Source: CAYYKK01 sp046351395 (GTDB taxonomy: Bacteria > Myxococcota_A > Polyangia > Polyangiales > Polyangiaceae). Taken from it: a stretch of 64,000 bases of DNA. Within the stretch, counting starts at the first letter, position 1. The number at the start of each line of letters is the position of its first letter. Made by a program: the position numbers and the translations under genes. Below, piece by piece: positions 24,746 through 34,952 of this stretch. The stretch is from the NCBI GenBank assembly GCA_046351395.1, contig JAXLYP010000004.1, forward strand, positions 310,001-374,000, read 5' to 3'. The notes beneath the pieces were generated by a model. The model searched no databases. It saw nothing but the letters and a program-made list of their open reading frames with translations, and was not told where the DNA came from.

Positions 24746-27412
24746 TCAGCCCGCCGACGCGAGGCGGAGGAGAGGCGCGCCCTCGATGCGGACCGTCGGC
24801 GCGAGGGCGTAGCCGTCGTCGCACGCCTCGATCGCCGCGCGGAGACCGAGGTCGCGGATGCGGGTCAGCATCACGTGCAGCCGGTTGCGCCGCGCGGCGG
24901 GGAGCATGCGCTCGCCCGGCCAGCCGGCCTCCGCGATCGCCTCTGCCGGGAGGGGCCGCGCACCGCCGAGGCGCGCGTCGATGAGCGCCACGAGGATCCG
25001 CCGCATCACGGGCCGCGAGCCGCACGCCACGCGCTCGCCCGAGGGCGTGACGAACCAACGCCCGTCGCGATCCAGCACGAACGCCCGCTCGTCGCGGGAC
25101 GATCGCGACGCCCCCCGCCGGCCGACGCGCGAGAGGATGTGCGTGAGGAGGCGGATCTCGGCGAGCCCCACGTGGGGCACGGCGGAGGAGACGATGGTCG
25201 CCGCGTCTCCCACCGCCCGCTCGTCGACGAACGCCCGGCAGAGCTCGTACGCGACGCGGCCGAACCCCTCGGTGCTCGCGCTCGCGCGATCGAGCGCCTC
25301 GGTCGCGGTCGCGTCGTCCCCGAGGATCGCGTGGAACACCCCCGCGACCGCGTCCCCGAGCCCGGCGTAGAGGTGCGGTCCGCTCTTCGTCATGCGCGCG
25401 ATCGCCTCGCGCAGATCGAGCTCGTCGCCGCGCGCGGCCGCGTCGCGCGCGCCGCCCGCGCACGACAGCTCCAGCCCCGAGATCGCGGCGCACACGGTCG
25501 CGACGAGTTCGAGCACGGACTCGCCGAGCTCACGCGCCCGGGCGCCCGCGGCGACGTAGTGGTCGCGCGCGGCCGCCGCGTCGCCCCGCTCGAGCGCGAG
25601 GTGACCGCGCGCGATCGCGAGGCGAGGGAGCGGGTGCATGCCGAGCGCCTGCCGCTCGCGTTCGACGCGCTCGACGATCGACGATGCGGCGTGGACGTCC
25701 CCGAGGTCGAGGTTCACGTAGACGAGGTCGACGCCGAGGCTGAGCGCGAAGACGTCGTTCCCGAGGGCGCGGAGCCCGGCCCTCGCGCTCTCGAGGAGCT
25801 CGCGCGACGCGCGCGTTTGCCCCTGAAAGCGGCTCACGAACGCGAGCATGGCCTCCGAGATGCAAACGAGCCACGGGTTCCCCGACGCGCGCGCGAGCGC
25901 GATCGCCGCCTCGGCGTCCACGCGTGCTTCGCGCTCCGCGCCCCGGACGAGCTCCGCGAGCGCGCGGAACCGGTGGGCGAGGCAACGGAGCGCGGGGTCC
26001 CCCGTGCGCTGCGCGACCTCGACCGCGCGCGCGAGATCCCGAGCCGCCACCTCCCCGCCGTCGAGCCGCCACGTCGCGATGCGCGCGTGCGCGACGAGGG
26101 CGCGGACGCGCGTGTCCGGCTCGACGCGCTCGAAGAGCGGGTGCTCGATGAGGGTCGCGAGCACCGTCGTCGTCCCCTCGTGGATCCTGAGCGAGCCGTC
26201 TTGCCACCGGGGTTCGTCGAGCGCCGTCGCGACGACGAGCGCCGCCTCGAGATCCGCGACGGCGGACGCCTCGACGCCGCGCCGGACGACCGCCTGGAGG
26301 TTCGTCCGATCCCGATCGAGCTCGCGCTGCGCGCGCCGCGGATCCCGCTCGGCGATCACGCGTGCGCGCGCCGCGGACGCGCGGAACCACTCCCGGTGGC
26401 GCGCCTCGATCGCCGCGCGATCCGGGCGCGCCGCGAGCACCTCGCTCGCGTACACGCGCGACGTCTCGAGCATCGTGACGACGCGATGCGCGCCGAGCAC
26501 GAGCAGCTACTTGTCGAGCAGGGAGGCGACCGCGTCGAGGGCGTTCGGCACGCCCGAGACGGCCTGGATCGCCTCCACCGAGATGTCTCCGCGGAACACG
26601 CCGCACGCCGCGAACACGGTTTGCTCGTCGGCCGTGAGCAGTTCGAAGGACGCGTCGATCGCGTCGCGAAGTCCGGGCGCGAGCGCGAGCGCCTCGAGCT
26701 CGACCCGCAGATCCTCCGTGGAGAGGCGACCGAGCCGCGCGGCCGCGAGCTCGATCGCGAGCGGCAGGCCATCGAGGCGTCGCACGAGCTCCGCGACGAT
26801 CCCCGCGCTCGACGCGTCCACGGAGTACGACGCGTCGATGGCGCGGACACGCTGGATCCAGAGTTCGAGCGCGGCGCTGTCCTCCCCCGCCGCGCGGGGC
26901 ACGGCGAGCGGGCGGAGGTCGTGCACGACCTCGAACGGAAGGCGCAGCCGCTCGCGGCTCGTGACGACGACCTGGAGCTCCGGGACGGACGAGATCCACG
27001 ACGCGACGGTCTGATCCGCGTGCCCTACCACCTGTTCGAAGTTGTCGAGCACGAGGATGGTCGGCCCCAGCGATTCGAGGACCGCGCCGAGGTGCGCGTG
27101 CTCGCGCCACGCCGCCTCGCGCGACAGCGCCCGCAGGACCGCGCCCTCGATGTCCGCGACCGAGGTCGCGTGCGTCAGATCCGCGAAGTACACCGCTTGT
27201 GCCCCGCGCTCGGCGAGCGCCCCCACCACGTGACCCGCGAGCGTCGTTTTCCCCACGCCCGCCGGCCCCGCGATGGTCACGAGGAGCGCCCCCTCGTCGA
27301 GGACCCCCAGCACCCGCTCGAGATCCGCCTCTCGCCCAATCATCCGAGTCGCCTGAATCACTCGGAGCGAGGTGCGTACGCGCCTCCCCAGTCCCTGTCG
27401 CAGCCAAGTCAT
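24746..27412 (-). pseudogene. STAND ATPase-TPR-winged helix regulator with one in-frame TAG at 26507-26509
   Basis: Ignoring one stop, the frame encodes about 888 residues: an N-terminal NB-ARC-like ATPase with P-loop GPAGVGKTT (49-57) and ILVLDNFEQV, a middle of TPR-like helical repeats, and a C-terminal winged helix (RRNRLHVMLTRIRDLGLRAA, ACDDGYALAP) of OmpR/SARP type. The order is the reverse of the usual AfsR layout. The TAG interrupts SLLDK-stop-LLVLGAHR, where relatives commonly have a serine codon (DKSLL), so a single C-to-A change explains it. Either the gene is inactivated, or two proteins are made (an ATPase half of 301 residues and a TPR/DNA-binding half), or the base is wrong. Start ATG 27412 is tentative; ATG 27343 is possible. 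It lies upstream of vgrG and may control it. Confidence 0.65.
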
Positions 27413-27862
27413 GCGCCGCGTCAAATGCAAGGTTGTTTCCATGCGGTGCTGGCGCACCGCCGGGAGGGCTTCGCCCTCCCCAAGCTCGCTGGCGGTCGCA
27501 CCCACCCGGGCGAGGGGGCTCCGCCCCCTACGCGTTACCCCGGGAGCTCGCTTCGCTCGCCGGAGGCGCTCGGGGGACGCTCGCTCGCTTCGCCTTCGGC
27601 GGGGGCTCGCTCGATTCGCTCGCTTCGCGTTGGGCGGGGGGCTCGCTCGCTTCGCTCGCCTCGCCGGGGGGGCCATTGCAAGGCTGGGAGGGGCGGGTGC
27701 TTCGTTGGGTTCGCGTCGGGTGGCGCGGGCGTGTAAGGGGCCTTCCCGTCGTGCGTTCCTTGTTGTGCCTCGGGTGCGGGAACCAATGGAGGCGGGAGGC
27801 TGTCTTGGGTTGCGCGGCGTGACGGGCCCGGCGAAAGGGTCGCCGGGGGCCGACGGAACTCC
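27413..27862. repeat. Hairpin-rich, low-complexity intergenic region
   Basis: This 450-nt gap separates divergent genes. Perfect stems include GCGGTGC/GCACCGC (27443-27460), GGGAGGGC-TTC-GCCCTCCC (27462-27480) and AGGGGGC-TCC-GCCCCCT (27513-27529). From 27546 to 27665 the sequence is built from variants of GCTCGCTTCGCTCGCC, a Cys-poor low-complexity run. It has no coding frame with normal composition. It could hold terminators, attenuators or recombination-prone repeats. Confidence 0.6.
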
Positions 27863-29314
27863 ATGAATCGCAGACACTTCTTGTTGGGGGCGGCAGCGCT
27901 GGGGGCGGCGAGCTGCGTGGCTCCTGGATCCCCGGAGCCGCGGCCTTCGCGCATCGTCGTGGTGGGGGCGGGGCTCTCGGGGCTGTTCATCGCGCACGAG
28001 CTCTCCAAGCGGGGCGCGGATGTCATGGTGCTGGAGGCGACGGGGATCCCGGGGGGGCGGATCCGGACGGTGCGGTCGTTCTCCAATGGAATGTACGTGG
28101 AGGCGGGGGCGACGCACGTGATGGGGGATCCGGATCTCGTCGCGCTCATCGAGGAGATGAAGGTGGCGCAGGCGAGTCCGCCGCCACGCTCGAAGCTGAC
28201 GCGGGTTCGATTCCGCGCGGGGGTGCGGGAGACGCTCGCGCCGGGGCAGCACGAGGCGAGCGGGATGTCCGCGGAGGACGAGGCGCTCGGGGAGGAGGGG
28301 CGGCGCGCGAAGTACTTCGCCGCGGTCGATCGGCTCGACCCGCTGTCGTTCGAGTGGACGGACGAGGCGCGGGCGCTCGATCGGGTCACGGGGGCGGACT
28401 ATCTCCGGGGGCTCGGCGCATCGTCCGGGGTCATCGCGAACGCGGGGGGGATGGCCGCCGTCGGCGATGGGATCGAGCACGTCTCGGCGCTTTGTCTGTT
28501 CCGCGAGATGGCGAACATTCGGCGCGAGATCCGAGGCATGGGCGGCAAGGCCGCGGGACGGATCGCGGGAGGAACGGACTTGCTGCCTCGCGCGGTCGCG
28601 GACCGGCTCGGGGACCGCATCCACTACGGGACCGAAGTCGTCTCGATCGCGCGCGAGGAGGATCGCGCGACGCTCCGCGTGCGCGACGCGGCGGGGGCGC
28701 ACGCGATCACCGCGGCGCGCGTGGTCTTCACGATGCCGACCACCGTGCTCCGCCGCATCGAGGCGTTCCCTCGCTGGTCGCCGGCGAAGCAGCGGGCCCT
28801 CGCGTCCCTCGGGATGACGTCCGTGACGCGGATGTGGCTCGAGACGAACGCGCGGTTCTGGGCGGACCGCTCCGAGTCCGGGACGGCGGAGAGCGATCTC
28901 CTGTTCGGTCGCGTGAAGGACGAAGCGGAGGGCCAACCCGGCGCGGGCGGCATCCTGAGCGCGTACGTCCAAGGACCGGACGCGCGCGTATGGGGCGCGA
29001 TGGATCGCGCGGCGATGCTCGCGCGCGCGGTCGACGACGTGGAGCGCGTCCACCCGGGCCTCCGCGCGCACTACGTCGGGGGCGACGCGATCGTCTGGGA
29101 CGACGAGCCCTTCACGCGAGGCGCGTACGCGTGCTTCACCCCGGGCCAGCTCACCGAGCTGCTCGAGCCCGGGCGCGCCCCCGAGGGTGTGGTCCACTTC
29201 GCGGGAGACGGGACCTCCTATCGGCCCGGGTTCATGCAGGGCGCGATCACGAGCGCGAAGCGCGTCCTCGCGGAGATCGACGCGGCCGATCCCGCGCTCG
29301 CGCGCGCGGCTTGA
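27863..29314 (+). CDS. Flavin-dependent amine oxidase family protein
   Basis: The 483-residue product carries an N-terminal RRHFLLGAAALGAASC segment, which could be a Tat or lipoprotein export signal (Cys18). The FAD-binding dinucleotide fold follows: VVVGAGLSG (33-40), LEATGIPGGRIRT, EAGATHVMG, then the C-terminal FAD motif FAGDGTSYRPGFMQGAI. This is the monoamine-oxidase/polyamine-oxidase family, which oxidises amines with oxygen or another acceptor. Related enzymes include phytoene desaturases and L-amino-acid oxidases, so the substrate is open. It is divergent from the regulator and stands alone. Confidence 0.88.
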   Translation: MNRRHFLLGAAALGAASCVAPGSPEPRPSRIVVVGAGLSGLFIAHELSKRGADVMVLEATGIPGGRIRTVRSFSNGMYVEAGATHVMGDPDLVALIEEMKVAQASPPPRSKLTRVRFRAGVRETLAPGQHEASGMSAEDEALGEEGRRAKYFAAVDRLDPLSFEWTDEARALDRVTGADYLRGLGASSGVIANAGGMAAVGDGIEHVSALCLFREMANIRREIRGMGGKAAGRIAGGTDLLPRAVADRLGDRIHYGTEVVSIAREEDRATLRVRDAAGAHAITAARVVFTMPTTVLRRIEAFPRWSPAKQRALASLGMTSVTRMWLETNARFWADRSESGTAESDLLFGRVKDEAEGQPGAGGILSAYVQGPDARVWGAMDRAAMLARAVDDVERVHPGLRAHYVGGDAIVWDDEPFTRGAYACFTPGQLTELLEPGRAPEGVVHFAGDGTSYRPGFMQGAITSAKRVLAEIDAADPALARAA

Positions 29315-29351
29315 GGGCCCGAGCGCGCGACCTCCGGACGCGCCCTCGGCG

Positions 29352-30284
29352 CTACCTCGTGTAACCCGGTCGAGGCAGCAGCAGCTGGAGCGCGGTCCAG
29401 AGCTCGCCCACGGTCTGGTACCGCTCGTGCGGGTTCACCGCGAGCGCGCGCTGCGTCCACGTGTCGATCGCCGGGTGGAGATCGCGGCGGAGCGCGTAGA
29501 GGCTGGGGCGCGGCGCGGATCGGACGAGCGTGATGTAGTCGAACAGATCGTTACCGGGCTCGAATGGCCGCTTGTTCGTGAGGATCAAGAAGATCATGAC
29601 GCCGAGCGCGTACACGTCGACGCGGTGATCGATGAGCTCGGGCTTGCCCGCCCACGCCTCGGGGGCGATGTACGTCGGTGAGCCCGCGACCGTCCCGGCG
29701 GACGTCATCGCCGCGAGGTTGAGATCCTTCATCAACCCGAAATCGACGAGCCGCACTCCGCCAGCGCGGAGCACGGTGATGTTCTCGGGCTTGAGATCCC
29801 GGTGGATGATCCCCCGCTCGTGCGCGACGTGGAGCGTCTGCACGATGGGGCCCAGGATCTCCAGCATCGTCGGGATGGGGAGGAGGTGCCCCGACGCCTC
29901 GTGCTCGTCCAGGATCTGACCGAGATCTCGGCCGTCGAGGAACTCCATCACGAGGTAGAGCTGCCCGGCGCTCGTCGCGGCGCACTCGAACACCTTCGCC
30001 GCGCTCGTGCCCGCGAGCTGCTGCATCGCGTACGCCTCCCGCTTCATGCGGAGGTTGAGCTCGTCGCTCGCGACGTGCTCGTGGAGCACCTTGATCGCGA
30101 CGGGCTCGGCCGTCTCGACGTTCACGGCACGGTAGACCACGCCGTGCCCTCCCTTGCCGACCTCGCTCAGGATCTCGAACCGACCCAAGCGGTCCCCGGG
30201 CGCGACGCCGACCCGCGCCCGTTGGCCCTTCTTGATCAGCGCTTGGAGTGCGGCCGGGACCCCGGGCTTCGCTGGATCGCTCAT
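29352..30284 (-). CDS. Soluble Ser/Thr protein kinase
   Basis: The 310-residue protein is essentially a kinase domain plus a short N-terminal extension. Motifs are EVGKGGHGVVY (41-51), Lys65 in VAIKVL, HRDLKPENI with Asp163, VDFGLMKD, SPTYIAPEAW and DVYALGVM. There is no membrane helix or sensor, so it is cytoplasmic. Activation probably depends on its own phosphorylation or on other proteins. It is on the opposite strand to the amine oxidase and 99 nt downstream of the Ton-operon lipoprotein, so it could be read through from it. Confidence 0.88.
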   Translation of the reverse strand: MSDPAKPGVPAALQALIKKGQRARVGVAPGDRLGRFEILSEVGKGGHGVVYRAVNVETAEPVAIKVLHEHVASDELNLRMKREAYAMQQLAGTSAAKVFECAATSAGQLYLVMEFLDGRDLGQILDEHEASGHLLPIPTMLEILGPIVQTLHVAHERGIIHRDLKPENITVLRAGGVRLVDFGLMKDLNLAAMTSAGTVAGSPTYIAPEAWAGKPELIDHRVDVYALGVMIFLILTNKRPFEPGNDLFDYITLVRSAPRPSLYALRRDLHPAIDTWTQRALAVNPHERYQTVGELWTALQLLLPRPGYTR

Positions 30285-30383
30285 CCCGTCGCGAGCCTAC
30301 CAGCCTTTGTCCTCTCGCGTCCCGCCCGCGCGCCTCCGGTTCGAATCGCCGCGCGCTACTTCACCGCGGCTCGGTCCGAGGAA

Positions 30384-31766
30384 TCACTGCGTCGAGAAGT
30401 CGATCCAGGCGCCCGACATCCAATCGTCCGTGGCGTCCTTGAACGCCCCAACGTACGGCGCGGCGTCGAAGAAGCCGTCGTTGGGCGGGGCCACGCCGGC
30501 GATCGGCGTCACGGGGCGCGGATCGGGGGTCGCCGCGAAGCAGTCCTTCAGCGTACCCTCGACACCGTCCCCGGGACCGGACATGAACCACGCGACGTCG
30601 TCGAGCCCCGCGTCGTCGTCCTTCTTCGTGTCCATGTTCGATCCGTCCTCTACGTAAGCGACATTCGCTCCCGTGTTCCCGACGCAAACGTCGTGATCGA
30701 CCGTGACCGACGTCGGCGCGTTCCGCACGTCCGCGCAGGCCTCGAAGCCCGTGATGAACGTGTTCGCGATGCGCCCATGCGTCCCGCGCCGGAGGAGCAT
30801 CCCGTACTGCTCCTTGGGGATGTCCGCGTTCGCGCCGCACAGCGTGGCGTTGAACACGGTCGGGCTCGTGATGGGCGCGTTCGCGCTCGAGTCCTTGTCG
30901 TTGTCCCACTCGAACCCATTGTCCTCTTCCCCGTGGGCGGGGTCCTTCTGGGAGAACAGGAACTGGAGCCGACCCGTATACCCATTGTCTGCGTCGAACG
31001 AGTCGTCCCCGTTGCGGAAGCAGACGAGGTGCTTCGCGTCCACCGTGCCGCCGAAGAACTCGAAGCAGTCGTCGAGCGTCACCTTGACCATGACGTGATC
31101 GATGGTGGTGCCCCGGCCGACGCCCGCGAGCGTGAGGCCGTTGATCTCGTTGTCCGGCGAGAGCTCCACACCGCCGAACTCGATCCGCACGTACTCGAGC
31201 GCCCCGCTCGAGTCGTCGGGGTTGGATCCCCCGTAGGTCTCGCTCGTCGACAGCCCCTCCACGCTCGCGGAGCCGCCAGGCTGGTTGATGGGAGCCTTGC
31301 CGAGGAGGATCACGCCGCCCCAGTCGCCCGCCTGCCGGCTGCCGACCGGGAGCGCGGACGTGAAGACGACCGGGGCGTCCTTCGTGCCCACGGCGTGGAT
31401 CTTTGCCCCCTGCAAGACGACGAGCGTGCCGAGCGTGTCCGCGTCGCCCATCACCTTGGTGCCGGGCTCGATGGTCAGGGTCGCTCCCGCCTCCACGAGC
31501 ACGATCCCCTTGAGCAGCCAGTCCTTGTCGGCCGTGAGCGTCTTGTCGCTCGAGATCGACCCGGTCACCTCCTCGGTCGTCTTCGTCGTCTGTCCCGAGC
31601 TCGACGAGGTGGGCGCGGTCGAGCCCGTGGTGCCCATCGCCGCCCCCGTGGTCGAGCCGGCGCCGCCCGCGCCGCCGCCGCCGTCCTCCGCGCCGCTCTT
31701 GCAGCCAGACAGTTCGAGTACGCCGAGCGCGAGGAGGAGCGAGAGCGAGCGGATATGAGTCTTCAT
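30384..31766 (-). CDS. Beta-helix-like lipoprotein partner of the TonB receptor
   Basis: ATG 31766 has a strong ribosome site, AAGGAGACCTCTC. The 460-residue protein has a lipobox at LSGC (Cys22), a Gly/Ser/Thr linker of about 45 residues, and a large domain with repeated short beta strands and turns (VVLQGAKIHAVG, APVVFTSALP, GGVILLGKAP) resembling right-handed parallel beta-helix proteins. It directly follows the TonB-dependent receptor gene, so it probably binds at the cell surface the same ligand as that receptor, or feeds it. Confidence 0.7.
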   Translation of the reverse strand: MKTHIRSLSLLLALGVLELSGCKSGAEDGGGGAGGAGSTTGAAMGTTGSTAPTSSSSGQTTKTTEEVTGSISSDKTLTADKDWLLKGIVLVEAGATLTIEPGTKVMGDADTLGTLVVLQGAKIHAVGTKDAPVVFTSALPVGSRQAGDWGGVILLGKAPINQPGGSASVEGLSTSETYGGSNPDDSSGALEYVRIEFGGVELSPDNEINGLTLAGVGRGTTIDHVMVKVTLDDCFEFFGGTVDAKHLVCFRNGDDSFDADNGYTGRLQFLFSQKDPAHGEEDNGFEWDNDKDSSANAPITSPTVFNATLCGANADIPKEQYGMLLRRGTHGRIANTFITGFEACADVRNAPTSVTVDHDVCVGNTGANVAYVEDGSNMDTKKDDDAGLDDVAWFMSGPGDGVEGTLKDCFAATPDPRPVTPIAGVAPPNDGFFDAAPYVGAFKDATDDWMSGAWIDFSTQ

Positions 31767-31862
31767 GAGAGGTCTCCTTGGGTTTCCAATGCGCGCGGAC
31801 TGTGCGCGCGCCGCGTGACGGATTGGCGGCTACGCCGTTACTCTTTTCGCGCCTCGCCCCGC

Positions 31863-34535
31863 TCAGTACGACAGGCCGACGCCCAGGGAGAACGTGCGGC
31901 CCGTCGTGTAGTGGCTCGTCACGTTGCTCCCCTTCTCGCTCGGCGGCGCCGACTCGTCCGGGCCCTGGGTGCGCTCCACGGGGGAGTCGACGAGGTTCGT
32001 GATCGCGCCCTTGACCTCGACGTGCTCGCCAATCTTTTGGCTGACGGCGACGTCGAGCTGGTGGCGCGGCTGCTCGTAGACGTCCGGCAGACCGCGCAGG
32101 CCGACCTGCGTAATCCGCTTGCCGACGACGTTGTACGAGAGGCGTACGTTCGTACCCCACTCCTCCGGCGCCCAGTCGAGCGCGAGGTTCACGATGTACG
32201 GCGCCTGCAGAGAGAGCGCGCGCGAGCCGTGCGTCACGAGCGCAGCGTTCGCCGGATCCAGGTCGACGAGGGAGTGCGCGAGCGTCACGTTCGCGATCGC
32301 GGTGAACGGCTTCAGCGCCTTGGCGAACACGCCGAGCGACTTGCGGAGCTCGAACTCCATCCCGAACAATCGCGCGCCGCTCGCGTTTTGGAACGTGACG
32401 AGGCCATTGTCGCCCTCGGGCGTCACGACCTGCTCGATCGGATCGTCGAAGTGCTTGAAGAAGGACGAGACCGCGAGCACCTCGCCCTTGTCCGGGAACC
32501 ACTCCGCGCGGACGTCCGCGTTCACGATCGACGTGTTGCGGAGCTCCAGGTTGCCCTCCGTCGGGCGCCCGGCGAAGTAGTCGGTGAAGCTGAACGGCGC
32601 GATCTCCCGGAGCTGCGGGCGGGCGACGGTGCGCGTGAGCGACGCGCGGAGGTTGAACGTCTTCGTCGGGCTCACGACGAGCGCGAGCGCGGGCAGCACG
32701 CTGAGTTGGTCGAGCGTCGAGTCGACCTGCTCGATGGGGTTCACGGGGTTCGTCGCCGCGAGCGACTGGAACGAGGCCTCGAGCCGGGGGCCGACGACGA
32801 GGCGCGCGTACTCCCCGAGCGGCGTGTCCACCATGACGTAGCCCGCGAACACGTTCAGGTCGGCGTCGTACTGGTCGCCGAGCCGCGAGACCTCGTCGAT
32901 CTGGACCGCCTTGCCCATGTTGCTGCGCGCGAAGAACGCGTCCACGCATCCCGGATCCGGGCCCTCGTCTCGGCCTCCCGGACAAATCCGCGCCGACGCC
33001 GCCGACGCCTCGGGCTTCAGGCGAAATCGGCGCGCGTCCTGCTCGCGAGCGCGCAGGCTCGCGGCGCCCCCGAACTTGAGCTTCGGCGCGTCGTCCTCCT
33101 CGCCCTCCCGGAGATCGGTCGACGGCGCGCGGAGGGGCTGCGTCCAGTCCGCCGACGCGCCCACGGTGGTCTCGCCCTGGGTGGAGAACAAGTGGCTGCC
33201 ACTGTCTGCGTCGTCCGCGTATTGCCACCCGAAGTCCGACCCGTAGGCGTACACGAGGCCACGGCGATCGGGCTCGTGCCGCGTCGCGCGCGAGAGCGAC
33301 ACCGACCAGTCGAGGTGGGCCCCGTCGAGCTTGGGGAAGTCGTGCTCTCCGCGGAGCTGGCCATACCCGAGCGCGCGCTCCACGAACCCGAGGCGCGTGT
33401 CCTCCTCGAGGTTCTGACCCTCGCGGGTGACGCGCGTGACCACGGTCTCTTTGTCCGAAGATCGACTGTAGAGCCCCGTGAGCGAGAGCCGGTGGTCCTT
33501 CCCCGCTTCGTAGGTGAGCCCGCCGAGCGCGCCCCACGTCACTTTGTCGGTGCCACGGCGCAGGGTCGCCTCGTCGAACGGGACGATGCCGTCGCCGCGC
33601 GGATCGAGCGTGAACGACCTGAGGAGCTCCTCGTTCCGGACCTCGAACTTGCGATCGTACGTGAGGGCGCCGAGGAACCCGAACTTGCGCGCTTTGCCGA
33701 GATCGAACCCCTTCGACACGACGAAGCTGCCGGAGGCGTTGGGGGGCGTGATCCGCTCCTCGGCGCGCATCGGCGAGTTCAGCTCGCGCGTGTAGTGCGT
33801 CAGCGACTCCTTCGTCGGGAACGTCCCGTCCGGGAGCTTCGCGGTGCGCCCGATCCGGTGCTCCGGGAAGTCCTCCGGCAGGCCGCGCGCGCCGTCGTCG
33901 ATGGCGAGGAAGTCGAAGTCGCCGCCCTCGTACGACACGCCGCTCGCGAAGCTCGACTGTGTGTTGAGCCCGAGGGAGAGGCTCCCCACGAGCGTCCACT
34001 CGTCCGAATAGCGGCGCGTCTTGATGCGGATCGAGCCGCCCGCGAAGTCCCCCGGCACGTCGGGCGTGAAGGTCTTCACGAGGGACACGCCGTCGAGGAT
34101 GGAGGAGGGAAACAGGTCCAGCGTTATCGCTTGTTGGTCCGGCTCGGGGCTCGGGAGGGGCGCGCCGTCGAGGAGCGCGTTCGTGTAGCGCGCGCCGAGC
34201 CCCCTCACGAACACGAACCGGCTCCCCTCGAGCGTCGCCCCGACGACGCGCTTCGTCGCCTCCGCGGCGTTCTTGTCGCTCGCCTTCGCCATGTCCCCGC
34301 GCCCCATGGCGTCCGTCGACGCGGCGGACTTCTTCCGAGCGACCATTTGGCCCTCGCTGCTCGTCGTGTCCGCCTGGGTGACGACCTCGATCACGTCGAC
34401 GGTCACCTCCCCGGGCTCCGGCTCGAACTCCTCGAGCGGAGGGGATGGCGGCGCCGGGGCGGGCCCGTCCGCGCGAGCCGAGAGGGGAAGCAGACAAAGC
34501 CCGATGGCGAGCGGCCGCGCTGTGCGAGCTCTCAT
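31863..34535 (-). CDS. TonB-dependent outer-membrane receptor
   Basis: The 890-residue protein has a cleavable signal (about 1-22), a Pro/Glu-rich stretch, and a plug domain (AAEATKRVVGATLEGS, FVFVRGLGARYTNALLDG, then LDLFPSSILDGVSLVKTF), followed by a long barrel ending in the aromatic YXXG-like FSLGVGLSY. It takes up a ligand through the outer membrane using ExbB/ExbD/TonB energy encoded upstream. The substrate is unknown. It begins two bases after the exbD stop, so it is co-translated with that gene. Since exbB upstream is split by an IS, its energising complex may be non-functional. Confidence 0.92.
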   Translation of the reverse strand: MRARTARPLAIGLCLLPLSARADGPAPAPPSPPLEEFEPEPGEVTVDVIEVVTQADTTSSEGQMVARKKSAASTDAMGRGDMAKASDKNAAEATKRVVGATLEGSRFVFVRGLGARYTNALLDGAPLPSPEPDQQAITLDLFPSSILDGVSLVKTFTPDVPGDFAGGSIRIKTRRYSDEWTLVGSLSLGLNTQSSFASGVSYEGGDFDFLAIDDGARGLPEDFPEHRIGRTAKLPDGTFPTKESLTHYTRELNSPMRAEERITPPNASGSFVVSKGFDLGKARKFGFLGALTYDRKFEVRNEELLRSFTLDPRGDGIVPFDEATLRRGTDKVTWGALGGLTYEAGKDHRLSLTGLYSRSSDKETVVTRVTREGQNLEEDTRLGFVERALGYGQLRGEHDFPKLDGAHLDWSVSLSRATRHEPDRRGLVYAYGSDFGWQYADDADSGSHLFSTQGETTVGASADWTQPLRAPSTDLREGEEDDAPKLKFGGAASLRAREQDARRFRLKPEASAASARICPGGRDEGPDPGCVDAFFARSNMGKAVQIDEVSRLGDQYDADLNVFAGYVMVDTPLGEYARLVVGPRLEASFQSLAATNPVNPIEQVDSTLDQLSVLPALALVVSPTKTFNLRASLTRTVARPQLREIAPFSFTDYFAGRPTEGNLELRNTSIVNADVRAEWFPDKGEVLAVSSFFKHFDDPIEQVVTPEGDNGLVTFQNASGARLFGMEFELRKSLGVFAKALKPFTAIANVTLAHSLVDLDPANAALVTHGSRALSLQAPYIVNLALDWAPEEWGTNVRLSYNVVGKRITQVGLRGLPDVYEQPRHQLDVAVSQKIGEHVEVKGAITNLVDSPVERTQGPDESAPPSEKGSNVTSHYTTGRTFSLGVGLSY

Positions 34536-34537
34536 GG

Positions 34538-34951
34538 TCAGCTCGGCGCTCGGGTGGCCATGGAGACGGTCTCCGCGCCCGCGCGGCGACAGCGATCCGC
34601 GGCGCGCACCACGTCCCCGTACGGGACGCCGTCCTCCGCCTCGAGGGAGACGGCGCCACCGGCCGCCGCGATGCGCTTCGCGATGACAGGCTCGAGCTCG
34701 GCGATGGGTACGAATGTACCGTTCACCTCGAGGTCGCCCGACGCGCGCATCCTGAGCACGAGCGGCTCGGTGGGCTGCTCCGCGCGCTGCACGGACGAGG
34801 GGTTCGGGACGTTCACCCGCATCTGCCGGATGGCGAGCGGCGTCACGACCATGAAGATGATGAGGACGACGAGCGCGACGTCGACGAGCGGCGTGACGTT
34901 GAGCTCGGGCGTGACCGACTTCTTCGGTCCAGTGTCGAGGTTCGCGGCCAT
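34538..34951 (-). CDS. exbD: ExbD/TolR-family protein (second copy)
   Basis: The 137-residue protein has the standard layout: short cytoplasmic N-terminus, TM helix PLVDVALVVLIIFMVVTPLA with the conserved Asp near the start of the helix, and a periplasmic domain ending in VSLEAEDGVPYGDVV. ExbD works with ExbB to use proton flow to move TonB. It is one base after the first exbD and two bases before the receptor gene, so all are in one operon. Paired exbD copies probably form mixed dimers. Confidence 0.9.
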   Translation of the reverse strand: MAANLDTGPKKSVTPELNVTPLVDVALVVLIIFMVVTPLAIRQMRVNVPNPSSVQRAEQPTEPLVLRMRASGDLEVNGTFVPIAELEPVIAKRIAAAGGAVSLEAEDGVPYGDVVRAADRCRRAGAETVSMATRAPS

Positions 34952-34952
34952 G

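Noticed and set aside
26507..26509. Recoding of TAG as pyrrolysine or another amino acid
   Set aside because: No recoding signal is visible; TCG to TAG is one base change and other genes use TAG as a normal stop.
22478..27736. A 1,752-codon open frame on the plus strand
   Set aside because: It is antisense to vgrG and the regulator, is extremely Arg-rich and shows no family motif. Long shadows are common in high-GC DNA.
30361..34659. A 1,432-codon minus-strand frame over the Ton operon
   Set aside because: It runs across two real genes in a shifted frame, with Arg-rich, motif-free composition.
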